This document shows positions 1-9,565 of a stretch of 64,000 nucleotides of DNA, one piece after another. The number at the start of each line of letters is the position of its first letter. Position 1 is the first letter of the stretch. The stretch comes from Medicago truncatula (Eukaryota > Streptophyta > Magnoliopsida > Fabales > Fabaceae): NCBI RefSeq assembly GCF_003473485.1, contig NC_053048.1, positions 35,584,755 to 35,648,754 of the forward strand, read 5' to 3'. Both the position numbers and the translations under genes were made by a program. The notes under the pieces are model-generated. The model did no database searches. It worked only from the letters and a program-made list of their open reading frames with translations, and was not told the DNA's origin.

Positions 1-69
1 TACATTTTTTAAGTCAAGGGGGTTGAATTGAACCCTTCATAGGGACTCGATTTGCCCCTATGCAATAAT

Positions 70-345
70 TAAGCATGTATTATGAAGAGATATAATAAGG
101 TCATGACCTTGAATTTCTTAATTTATAGGTTATACATAAATTTCATTTTAGATCGTCAATGAGGTTGATGATTCTCTCTGATTTTACATAAGGTGTGTAT
201 TTCTTAATCTAAATGTTATTATATAAAAAAAGTATGTAATAATTTTTAAAATATGCAATAATACATGTTCATTTACTATAAACAAGAACATAAAATATAT
301 AGTTATAGCATATACATCTTTAGGTGGTGATCTAAAATTTGATTT
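70..345. repeat. Left copy of a direct repeat upstream of the SDR genes
   Basis: This stretch aligns by eye with 4640-4963. Shared landmarks in the same order are a 'catgt/atgtaaat...tcaatgag-ttg' stretch, a 'cttacat-a' stretch, 'taatctaaat', a run of A followed by 'agtatgt', 'gcaataat', and a final 'ggtgatctaaaatttgat'. Each copy lies upstream of one of the two tandem SDR genes, so the repeat is best read as the 5' part of the unit that was duplicated. The copy is cut at its right end by the foldback element that begins with a target duplication at 346. Confidence 0.6.
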
Positions 346-1243
346 TTTGGAGTTGGCTTAAATGCAATTTTACCCCCCCTATTTTGATTGAATCTGAATT
401 TTACCCTCCCTATTTTAAAACTCGGAATTTTACCCCCTCTATTTTGATTGAATTGGGATTTTGCCCCCCTTATTTTAAAACTCGAAATTTTACCCCCTCT
501 ATTTTACGTTTTTTTAGAATTTTGCCCCCTATTTTAAAATAAAGAACAAAAAAAATAAAGAAACGATTAGAAAATATTAATTTGGTAAAAAAAAATATAA
601 AGAAAACACAAAAAAAAACTAAAAAATAAAAAAACAATGAAATTACAAGAAAAAATTAAATTAAGAATACATGAAAAAACTAGTTTGCACCTCTAAATAT
701 TTTTTATTTTCATGTATTTTAATACTAGTTTTTTATTTTATTTTTAGAGATCATACTAGTTTTATGCATTTTTTAAGCCTTAATTATTTGTATTAAATGT
801 TTTTTAATGAAAAAATAAAAATAAAACCAAAAAAATACTAAAAAAATGAATAGAAAATACTAGAAAAAATGCATAAAACTAGTATGATCTCTAAAAATAA
901 AATAAAAAACTAGTACGAAAATACATGAAAATAGGAAATAATTAGAGGTGCAAACTAGTTTTTTCATGAATTCTTAATTGAATTTTTTCTTGTAATTTCA
1001 TTGTTTTTCTATTTTTTAGTTTTTTTTTGTTGTGTTTTTCTTATATTTTTTTACCAAATTAATGTTTTCTAATCGTTTCTTTATTTTTCTAGTATTTTTT
1101 GGTTCTTTATTTTAAAATAGGGGGTAAAATTTTGAAAAAGGTAATATAGAGGGGGGTAAAATTCTGAGTTTTAAAATAGGGGGGGTGAAATTCAGATTCA
1201 ATCAAAATAGGGGGGGTAAAATTGCATTTAAGCCTTTGGAGTT
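346..1243. mobile_element. Foldback Mutator-like (MULE-type) non-autonomous element with 9-bp target duplication
   Basis: The element proper is 355-1234. It starts GGCTTAAATGCAATTTTACC and ends with the reverse complement. It is flanked on both sides by the identical 9 bp TTTGGAGTT (346-354 and 1235-1243), the size expected for Mutator-like insertions. The two arms are inverted copies of each other along about 400 bp each, with a short loop near 770-860, so a transcript would fold into one long hairpin. No transposase is present. The tips carry several 'ccccc-tattttaaaac' sub-repeats. Exact target duplication and well-paired arms suggest a fairly young insertion. Confidence 0.85.
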
Positions 1244-1840
1244 TAAGTAGAAACTCTTTCTAATAAACAGATATTCATTTAGAAAAGAAAATAATATAGA
1301 GTAGAAAAATGTTTCCGAATTGAAGAAAAAGAATGATATAAAAATCTCAATGAGATTAGGTGGAACATTCTTTGGATTTTGTCTCGTCTATTTCCTCACA
1401 TGTGGTGGTTAGTCTAGTAACTTGTCATCAAGTATAGCCACTACCACTACCTACCACTACCAAATTTACACATATATATCAAGAACAATGAAGCTGTTGA
1501 AAAATTTAAATCATTTCATGATAAGTTGCCAACCCACCAATTTGTAGAAATCATTGCTATTAATTATTTGAGTAAAAATTCATCATAATTTTCTCGTTGC
1601 TTAATTTAACCCTTACAAAAAATAATTTACAAATTAGTCTCTAACATTTCATTTATAAAAGGCAAATTAGTTTCGACTCAAAGACTAATTTAATATTATT
1701 TTTAGTCCAAGGTTAATTTGGACTGACATAAAATTGTCGATGACTAAATTGGATTTTCATTCTAATTATTTATATTTCTGATTAGATTACATTTATTCAC
1801 CCCTCTCCTTAGTTCATGCATTCATTGAATTTCAGCATCT
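1244..1840. other. Upstream region of the first SDR gene
   Basis: No gene was found. The stretch at about 1595-1765 holds 'aaattagtctctaac' and 'gactaaattgg' arms typical of the 'fixed-phrase' TIR elements seen elsewhere in the window, here decayed. The remainder is AT-rich sequence leading to the SDR start codon at 1841. Confidence 0.35.
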
Positions 1841-4385
1841 ATGGCAGAAGCAAAACTAAGGTTAGTATTACTACTAGTACCACTACTACCAGGGGCGGAT
1901 CCAGTGCATGACGAGTGTGTGCACGTGCATACCCTAAACTTTGAAAAATTGCACTAATATTCTTATAGTTTTGCATTATGACCACCATGAATTTTTTTGC
2001 TTTGCACCTTTGACCCAAAGAGTTTGCATCTAAACCCCAAATATCCTTCCATTGCTTTAATTTATTATTTCTGTCACACCGACTTTTCTTCCCTTCTTTA
2101 CTTTTCAGCACCGATCAAATCATACAGTTTTCTGACCATATGAAGGTACCAAGGGATCCAACCCATGAATGCTCCCAACCTGTTTAAAAAGATATGCTGC
2201 TTGGCTATATCAAGAATCATATAGCCAAAAATATTATATTTACTCACAAATATAATATATAGTACTGTGCTACACCACTTTGAACTACTTCATTTTTCTG
2301 TGGCTCATGCATATCAATCAGCACACATGCAAAGATTCAATTTCCATAAGTATGTTTCCATATATTACTTTGTATTATATGGACCTGTTTAATTAAGATT
2401 TGTGCTTTTCAGGTATGCAGTTGTTACTGGGTCAAACAAAGGGATAGGATTTGAGACTGTTAAAATGTTGGCCTCAAATGGTGTCAAGGTGGTGCTTACA
2501 GCTAGAGATGAGAAAAAAGGGAATGAAGCCATTCAGAAATTGAAACAGTTTGGTCTCTCTGACCAAGTTATGTTTCACCAACTTGATGTCACTGACTCTG
2601 CTAGTATTACTTCACTTGTGATCATAATATAAGAAATTGTTGAGGTGGAGAAGTGTCACATGTGATCTATAGTCAACTGATGCTTAAAAATTGTTCAAAA
2701 TTTCAATTGATCTATTAAAGTAGAAGTTTTTAGTTCTCCACATCCTTAGAGTTAGTGACTTGATCAATGTAGATTCAACAAATATAAAAGAAAACGAATA
2801 TAAGCTAGAAAGATTTTGAAGCACTAATATTCATTTTCTTAGTTTTTTTGCATAACTATGACGCCCGATTGGGTCACCTCAGTTGTGAGGAGGACAACTG
2901 ATTTAGTGAGTTTCTACTTATGGTGAGTAGCACAGATGATTGTTAAAATTTCAAACGATTTTCAAGTATCAGTTCATGATAGATCATGACACACTTCCCT
3001 AAGCTGTCTATAATAGATGGCAAAATAATAATAAGTTTTATGATATCACAAAAAGAAAAGAACATGACAAGCCAACTTGTTTGTGATCCTTAGTTTTATA
3101 CGAGTGAATCTTTTGAAATCTTAAGTATTTTAAATTTTGTTGTAGGTGAACAATGCAGGAGTTAGTGGTGTCAATCCATATGAAACGGTTAGTGTTCTTA
3201 TTTTATTTACTACTCTCTCCGTCCCTATATGTAAGCACCATTTTCCTCTAATAAAAGGGTGCTTACATATAAGGACGGAGGGAGTAGTAAGTATTACCAT
3301 TGGTGTATGTGAAGCCTCTATATCAAAGCTTTGAATTTATTCAACATGAATGTAGGTGGGATCAACAGTTGATTGGGAGAAACTGACACAAACTAGTGAC
3401 ATGGCTGAAAATTGCCTCAGAACAAACTACTATGGTGTTAAGGAAACAACTGATGCCTTTCTTCCCCTTCTCAAGTTATCCAATTCTTCCAAGATTGTTA
3501 ATGTTTCCTCCCAAGCAGCATTATTGAAGGTACAATCAAGAGTACCAGATCTTTTGAATGATTCACCAATTTGGTTTATGAAATTGCTAGCTTTGTCAAA
3601 TTAGTTTATTAAATTAACACAATGTCAACATGATTTTATTTGTGCATGTTTGGATTGTTGGCGAGTTTGTTAATTGCAACGGTAAGTTTGTTAAAATTCT
3701 AAATGTAACTTTTGTCAAAATTGTAATGGCTCGTCATGATTCTGCCAATCCAAACATGCACTTGCCTCTAGTAGAAAATTTCAAGAACTAAATTCCAAAA
3801 CGATCAATATGATCAAAGACTTCAATGTTCAAGGACTATTTTGAAATATTAACAATTTTATAGGTTAAATTGACAATGTCGTACAACTTCGTGGGACTAA
3901 ATCGATGATTCAGTCCTAAACTTTTTGTTTTTAACTTTAGTCCATTTTATAATAATATGTTTTTACTCTACCTTCTCAACATATGCAAAATTTTGGTGAT
4001 GTTTCAGAATATACCAAATCAATGGGCTAAAAGGGTGTTTGATGATATTGAAAATCTTACAGAAGAGAAAATAGATGAGGTACTAAAAGAGTTTATCAAA
4101 GACTTCAAAGAAGGTTCACTAGAAAACAAAGGGTGGCCAACAATCATGTCTGCCTATATTATCTCAAAAGCAGCCATGAATTCTTACACAAGAATTCTAG
4201 CCAAGAAGTATCCAAACATGTGCATCAATTGTGTGTGTCCTGGTTTTGTTAAAACAGACATCAACAAAAACACTGGCATGTTACCTGTTGACCAAGGTGC
4301 TGCTAGTGTTGTGAGATTAGCTCTGCTTCCTGATGATTCCCCTTCTGGCCTCTTCTTTATTAGGGAAGAAATATCAAACTTTTGA
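1841..4385 (+). CDS. Short-chain dehydrogenase/reductase, salutaridine/neomenthol-reductase-like, possibly defective
   Basis: Predicted exons are 1841-1860, 2413-2617, 3146-3187, 3356-3529 and 4008-4385. The family reduces carbonyls with NADPH, usually in the cytosol. Visible motifs are the dinucleotide-binding TGSNKGIG, NNAG, the catalytic serine in NVSSQAA, YIISK (Tyr and Lys of YxxxK), and CPGFVKTD. All introns match those of the neighbour at 5507 in position and phase. The odd part is the end of exon 2: after '...SITSL' the 14 residues that form helix D and the start of strand 4 in the neighbour are missing. The frame would be kept only if a weak GTGATC donor at 2618 is used. Without splicing there, the reading runs into a stop. 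The product, about 272 aa, may not fold, so this could be a young pseudogene. Intron 1 is 552 bp against 98 bp in the neighbour and holds inserted sequence beginning near 1890 with 'caggggcggatccag'. Confidence 0.65.
3208..3289. mobile_element. Stowaway-like MITE in SDR intron 3
   Basis: The two ends form an inverted repeat of about 32 bp with two mismatches. The left arm begins TACTACTCTCTCCGTCC and the right arm is the complement of TACTACTCCCTCCGTCC. The loop is only about 18 bp. The CTCCCTCCGTC tip and the TA-type flanks fit Stowaway (Tc1/mariner-derived) MITEs. It lies in an intron between exons 3 and 4 of the first SDR gene. Confidence 0.8.
3642..3761. mobile_element. Small TIR element in SDR intron 4
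   Basis: A perfect terminal inverted repeat, GTGCATGTTTGGATTG at the left and CAATCCAAACATGCAC at the right (with one extra base inside), encloses about 120 bp without coding potential. 'tgtttgga' tips are common to hAT- or Harbinger-type MITEs. I could not fix a target duplication. Confidence 0.6.
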
Positions 4386-4639
4386 ATGGTTTTATGAAGT
4401 GTATTACAATTATAGAATGTGTCTCTTGCTGATATTTTGTACCCTTGTTAAATTGTTCACTTTTTGCATGATCATAGTTGCTATTTGCCATGTTTTTATG
4501 GACTTGCAATGTTTAGAACATTAGATGAACCCATCCTCAGTTATGAAATTTTATAAACCAATCCTAATTAATTTTAAAGCTATGAAACCTTGATACAGGT
4601 GTGATACGATAGTTACGCCTCTATTACTAGGCGATATAA

Positions 4640-4963
4640 AAAGATCATATTTCTCTTACTTTAAATTTTGCAATTGGTAGATTATATGTAAATCTTCAAT
4701 GAGATTGGTAGCTCTTCCCAACCTTACATGACGATGTGTCTCCCCTAATCTAAATTCTACTTCATAAAAAAAATAGTATGTTTGCAATAATTTTTTTCAA
4801 GAAAATGCAATATAATATACATAAACATTTACCAGAAACAAGTACCAAAATTATGATTCGTCACAAAAGATAAAATAAAAAGTACCAAAATTATGGTTGT
4901 AGCATACATTTATGATTTGATGGTTTAAGATATGATTTAGATGGTGATCTAAAATTTGATGTT
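4640..4963. repeat. Right copy of the direct repeat upstream of the SDR genes
   Basis: This is the counterpart of 70-345 and lies about 540 bp before the start codon of the second SDR gene. If the 898-bp foldback insertion is removed from the left copy, the distance from repeat to start codon is similar (about 600 bp), as expected for a whole-unit tandem duplication. Further right, 4964-5506 holds only AT-rich sequence and the second SDR promoter. Confidence 0.6.
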
Positions 4964-5506
4964 TTAATCATACAAATAGCATCTATATTGTCAAAGGTTC
5001 ATAAACTAAATAAAAACAATATATTAATGTAAAAGACGAAATTGATTTTTCAAAAATTGAGAGACCAACCTCAGTAATCTAAGAGACCAAAAAATATTTA
5101 AGCCTTCAAATTCAAATGGGAGAGAATTGCCGTCCAAAATATCCAAATCCAAAAGGAAAATGATCACCTAGGCCAAATATGACCTTGGAATAATGAGTAC
5201 ATGACAGTAATATAATCATAGTTAATTAATTTTCTTACTCTAATTTCCATAAGCTATTCTTAGTTGTTATTTTCTTTATAACATTTCAATCTTTCCGTTA
5301 CCAATATTCATGCAAACGGCAATTGATTCCAGATATATATACTCCTTTAAAAAAACATTAACATATGTCATTGTAACCAACTAACATAATTATTTTTTAA
5401 AAGAAGGTTCATCATTTTGATGATACTATATAAGGAACAAGCTTGTAAGAAATAGGTGCTAATACAACAAATTTAGATTCATCAATCACCTCCTAAGTGT
5501 TACATA

Positions 5507-7215
5507 ATGGGGACAGAAGCCATAAGGTACTTTTTGTTTTGTTTAGGTGGTCTTTGTATACAAAAAATAGCAAATACTTTGTAACAACATAGTTGATTTT
5601 TAGTTTTATGAAATTTGTTTTCAGGTATGCTGTTGTGACAGGAGCAAATAAGGGAATTGGTTATGGAATATGTAAGAAACTTGCTTCAAGTGGTGTTGTC
5701 GTTGTGTTAACAGCTAGAAATGAAGAGAGGGGCTTGGAAGCAGTAGAAAGACTAAAAAATGAGTTTGATTTCTCTGACTTTGTGGTTTTTCATCAGCTTG
5801 ATGTTGATGACCCTGCTAGTGTTGCATCTTTAGCTTCTTTCATTAAAACCATGTTTGGGAAACTTGATATCTTGGTATGAATGATAGTTTTGACACAAGT
5901 GGTAGATGCTTAGGTCTCATAAGCATTTGGTCTAGTATTCGATCATTAGCCAATGCGTGTGAAAAAAATATATTGGGAGATTTCAAACCCTTAAATGAAT
6001 CTCAGTTATCTCGAGAGATTACTCTCCGCAGTTGTATGCAGGGATACATTGGTTTAAAAAAATTAAGATAGAAACAATATAAAAAAAAAAATATAGTGAT
6101 TAAGGTTATACACTATTCTCACATTATTTAATGACTTACTCATCTTGTATGTTGTGCCACACTATTGACCAAGTTACAAGAAATCTTGAAATTGGGCATG
6201 AAGGAAGTTATCCTAGCTAAAAAAAAGTACAAAAAATTTACTATTTATATATTGATGCAGGTGAATAATGCAGGTGTTCCTGGGGGCAAATTAATAGATG
6301 GTGATGCTCTACTTAGAAAGGTGTTCTTGGGGGAAAATTACGTTATTTAATTTTTTTTGTTAGGTCTATACTATATATGATGGAGGACTAACAAGTGAAT
6401 AATATATAACATATGAATTTATTGTAGAGAAATGGAGCAGAAATTGATACCAAGGAAATAGGGTATGAAACCTATGAGTTAGCTGAAAAATGTTTGAAAA
6501 CAAACTTCTATGGAGTAGAAAGAGTAACAGAAGCTCTTGTTCCTCTTCTTCAACTATCCACTTCTCCAACAATTGTCAATGTTTCCTCCAGAGCAGGACT
6601 ATTGAAAGTACAATTTTTTTAGAATATGTTGTTTGGATTCTTCATATCTCTATAGATCATCTGACCATAGATTAATCGTTGAATTAATATAAAATCTGAT
6701 AGTTTAACAATTGAACTATGGTCAGATGAACTATAAAAGACACATGATGATCAATGTCTAAAAGCTAGTTGATCATTTCACCTATAATCATTGTGATTTA
6801 TTATTCTTAATATTATTATTTAATTTAACTGTTTCAGAATATATCAAATGAGTGGGCTAGAATAGTGTTTAATGACATTGAAAACCTAACAAAGGAAAAA
6901 ATAGATGAGGTGCTAAAAGAGTTTGAGAAAGATTACAAAGAAGGATCACTAGAGATCAAAGATTGGCCAACTTTTGCTTCTGCTTATACAATGTCAAAAG
7001 CAGCTTTAAATGCTTACACAAGGATAATGGCCAAGAAATATCCTCATTTTCATATAAACTCTGTGTGTCCTGGCTTTGTCAAGACTGATATGAATAACAA
7101 TATTGGAAACTTAAGCATTGATGAAGGTGTTGAAACTCCTTTAATGTTGGCACTATGGTCAAATAATGGTCCTTCTGGTTGTTTCTTTAATAAGGGTGAA
7201 GTAATATCCTTTTGA
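5507..7215 (+). CDS. Short-chain dehydrogenase/reductase, salutaridine/neomenthol-reductase-like
   Basis: Exons are 5507-5526, 5625-5874, 6261-6320, 6428-6607 and 6838-7215, giving 295 aa, the normal length for this NADPH-dependent carbonyl reductase group (SDR114C type). Order of motifs: TGANKGIG cofactor loop (about residue 13), FGKLDILV then NNAG across the exon 2/3 junction, the serine in NVSSRAG, YTMSK (catalytic Tyr and Lys), CPGFVKTD, and a conserved C-terminal GPSGCFF. All introns are bounded by GT and AG and keep frame. It is the intact partner of the tandem pair; the neighbour at 1841 lacks part of exon 2. The substrate cannot be read from sequence; known relatives reduce menthone, salutaridine or aromatic aldehydes. 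Start chosen because the 20-nt first exon gives MGTEAIR in the same phase as the neighbour. Confidence 0.9.
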
Positions 7216-8587
7216 TCATTATTATCCTAATAGTGTTCTTATATTCTAGAAATGAAGTGACACCCTTTTGATCAAAAGTTTATGTTATGTATCCAAGAGA
7301 ATGAATAATAGGCCATATTCATGTTAGGAAATCAAGTTTGAACCTAGCACAACAAAAATAAAATGGCACATTGATGGGAACAAATACAATCCTACTATAC
7401 ACTTTTGAATTTGCATTTACCAAACAAGATTGAATAAACTTCACTTGTAAAATTGAAGTGATTTATGTGTAAATGTTTTACTCCTGCACTTTATGATGCC
7501 AAGTCTCGAACCGACAACCACAAGAATCACGAGTAATCTTAGAACCGAGTTTGAAGTTATACTCTAAACTTTAAAATTACTAAATTTAATGTAAAACTTA
7601 TAGTAAACTTTTCATCTAATCCAAAAGTCACTTTCTTCCAATTAGTATTTTTTGTTGCTGAATGTATCACACTTCTAGTTAAAATTAAGATTTGAAGACA
7701 AAATCCATCTTATCTAGCTATAATCAAAGATATGTAAATCAACTAAAACCAAATTCCATCAAGACAAATCAATTTTAATAGTCTTATTTTTTTTACTGTA
7801 AAATCAAGCACAAACAATCTTTGATTCCAACAGATTTGTGAGAAATATGAAAGTCTACTATTGTAAGAAAACTGACAAAAAGGGGAGGCTTAGTGTGAAG
7901 CAAGACAATGAAGTGAAGTTGCTAAGAAGCTGCTTTCCTACTTAAAGCCAAAAGTGCTTGTTAAGATGCAACTGCTTATTATTAGCGTCATGATTCATCC
8001 AAACTTCCCTTTAGCCTAATGCACGTAACATTTTTTTGGCTTTTTGAAAATCCTTCCAAATGCTACAATTACTTTCCCTTACCTTATCACTTGTCAAATA
8101 CGCTCTCTATTTTTAGTAAGAGATTCAATCTAGAGTTATAAATGTTTGAGAAGTGTATATAAGTGTTGATCTAGTCTCCTGACGCATGTTTAAGACGTGT
8201 CTAATAGATTTTCGAGTCAAAACAAGTATAATTAAACACTCTTAAAGATGTCTCTAAGAAGTTTGATGTCTAAAATAAAGATGTAAGTTTTGTAGATATA
8301 TAATAAGGTTTAATGATGTGTTTCGTCCTTGCAATTAGACGTCATTTAAAAATTAGTCCTTGTAATCGCTAATCCTAGCAATTTACCCTTGCATTGTTTA
8401 ATCATTTAAAATTTCGTCTTTTGACTAACTTAATCACTGTCACGTCATCAAATTAGCAAAATGGCATGAAAATGGACAAAAATACCCTCGTCATCAATGT
8501 TCGAACTCCTCCCTTATATTCAACTGAGTCAAATGAAAACAAATTCCTTTGCATTGTATTATATAGAATTGAATCAAACAGTCATGC
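7216..8587. other. Intergenic region after the SDR pair
   Basis: No gene was found. The part at about 8310-8460 has 'fcgtccttgcaattag' and 'agtccttgtaatcgc' phrases typical of one arm of a TIR element of the 'gtccctg' type, but no second arm was found. The rest is AT-rich. Confidence 0.3.
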
Positions 8588-8690
8588 ATTATTATACGCA
8601 GGGGCCGAGGTTCGAACCTCAGACAAGTCACTTATTCATCTTAAAAAGGTGAATTCTAGCCATTAGGCTACCTTAAAAAAAAAAAAATTC
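8588..8690 (-). mobile_element. tRNA-derived SINE, minus orientation
   Basis: Read on the minus strand, a T run is followed by 'aaggtagcctaatggctag' (A-box-like) and then 'gaggttcgaacctcggc' (a perfect B box). The same order occurs at 8727-8850 (+) and 32567-32702 (+), and weakly at 41708-41835 (-). This identifies a family of tRNA-derived SINEs. Confidence 0.7.
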
Positions 8691-8726
8691 AATCAAATAA
8701 ATGAGTCATATATACGCAGATTTATT

Positions 8727-8850
8727 TTTTTTGGTCAAGTAGTCTAGTGACTAGAACTCACACAATTAATTGTGGAGAAGTGTGATGTCCGAGGTTTGAA
8801 CCCCAACCTCTGCCTATAATATGTGTATCCCTACCAACTGAGGCTAAACT
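8727..8850 (+). mobile_element. tRNA-derived SINE
   Basis: A T run is followed by 'ggtcaagtagtctagtgac', then 'gaggtttgaaccccaac' (B box) and a tail 'ctaccaactgaggctaa'. It matches the other family members in order and spacing. It lies in the spacer before phosphomannomutase. Confidence 0.7.
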
Positions 8851-9272
8851 CACGTTGATATACGCAAAAATTTTATACATTTGATTTAAAATACATAAAC
8901 ATTGAATATTGTTTACGGAAAATATTGTCAACATATGATGCTGTGTTGATGCTGCTTAACCTCTAATAATTTAACAAGTGGATTATACAATCCATGTCAC
9001 TGATAAACCTTGTTAACTCCATTTAGAAGCTTTTGTGAAAAACAACCTGAATCATGGATAAAAACCTGTCAAAATTGAAAACTTTCCCAAAATATCCTAA
9101 ATTTTCCTCCGAATATCCTCTCAAGGAAAGAAAACAACGACAACTTTATTCTCTTTCACGTTTCCTTTTGACAACGTAAGCACATGTTCTTTTTCCCGCT
9201 TGTTGGGTCCCACTTGAATCTTCTCTTCCACTGTTTGTCTCACTCTCACATCAGATCTCATCCAGTTTGTGT

Positions 9273-9280
9273 TATATAAA
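9273..9280 (+). promoter_or_regulatory. TATA box of phosphomannomutase
   Basis: TATATAAA stands about 48 bp before a good 5' splice donor at 9321, and a T-rich acceptor ends at 9538. This suggests a short untranslated first exon (about 9305-9320), a 5'-UTR intron of 218 bp, and translation from 9566. Confidence 0.55.
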
Positions 9281-9565
9281 CCCCATTCAAGGATACATCT
9301 CTTCATCCTTCTCCTCCCAGGTAACTTTTACCTTTCAATTCTACTTCTTCATTTGCAAAGTTTCAACCTTTTCACCAATTTTATCTCTTTTTTATCATAA
9401 AATAACTTGGGTCATTTTTATTTTCTCATGGGTGTCTTCAAATTTTCAAATTTGATCTCTTGTGTAATCTATGGAACTGTTCACTCTGTTTTTGACACTC
9501 CATTAGTGTTCATTGCTTAGTTGCTTGCAATTTTGCAGGTTTAAGTGCTTGATTAACAAGTTATA

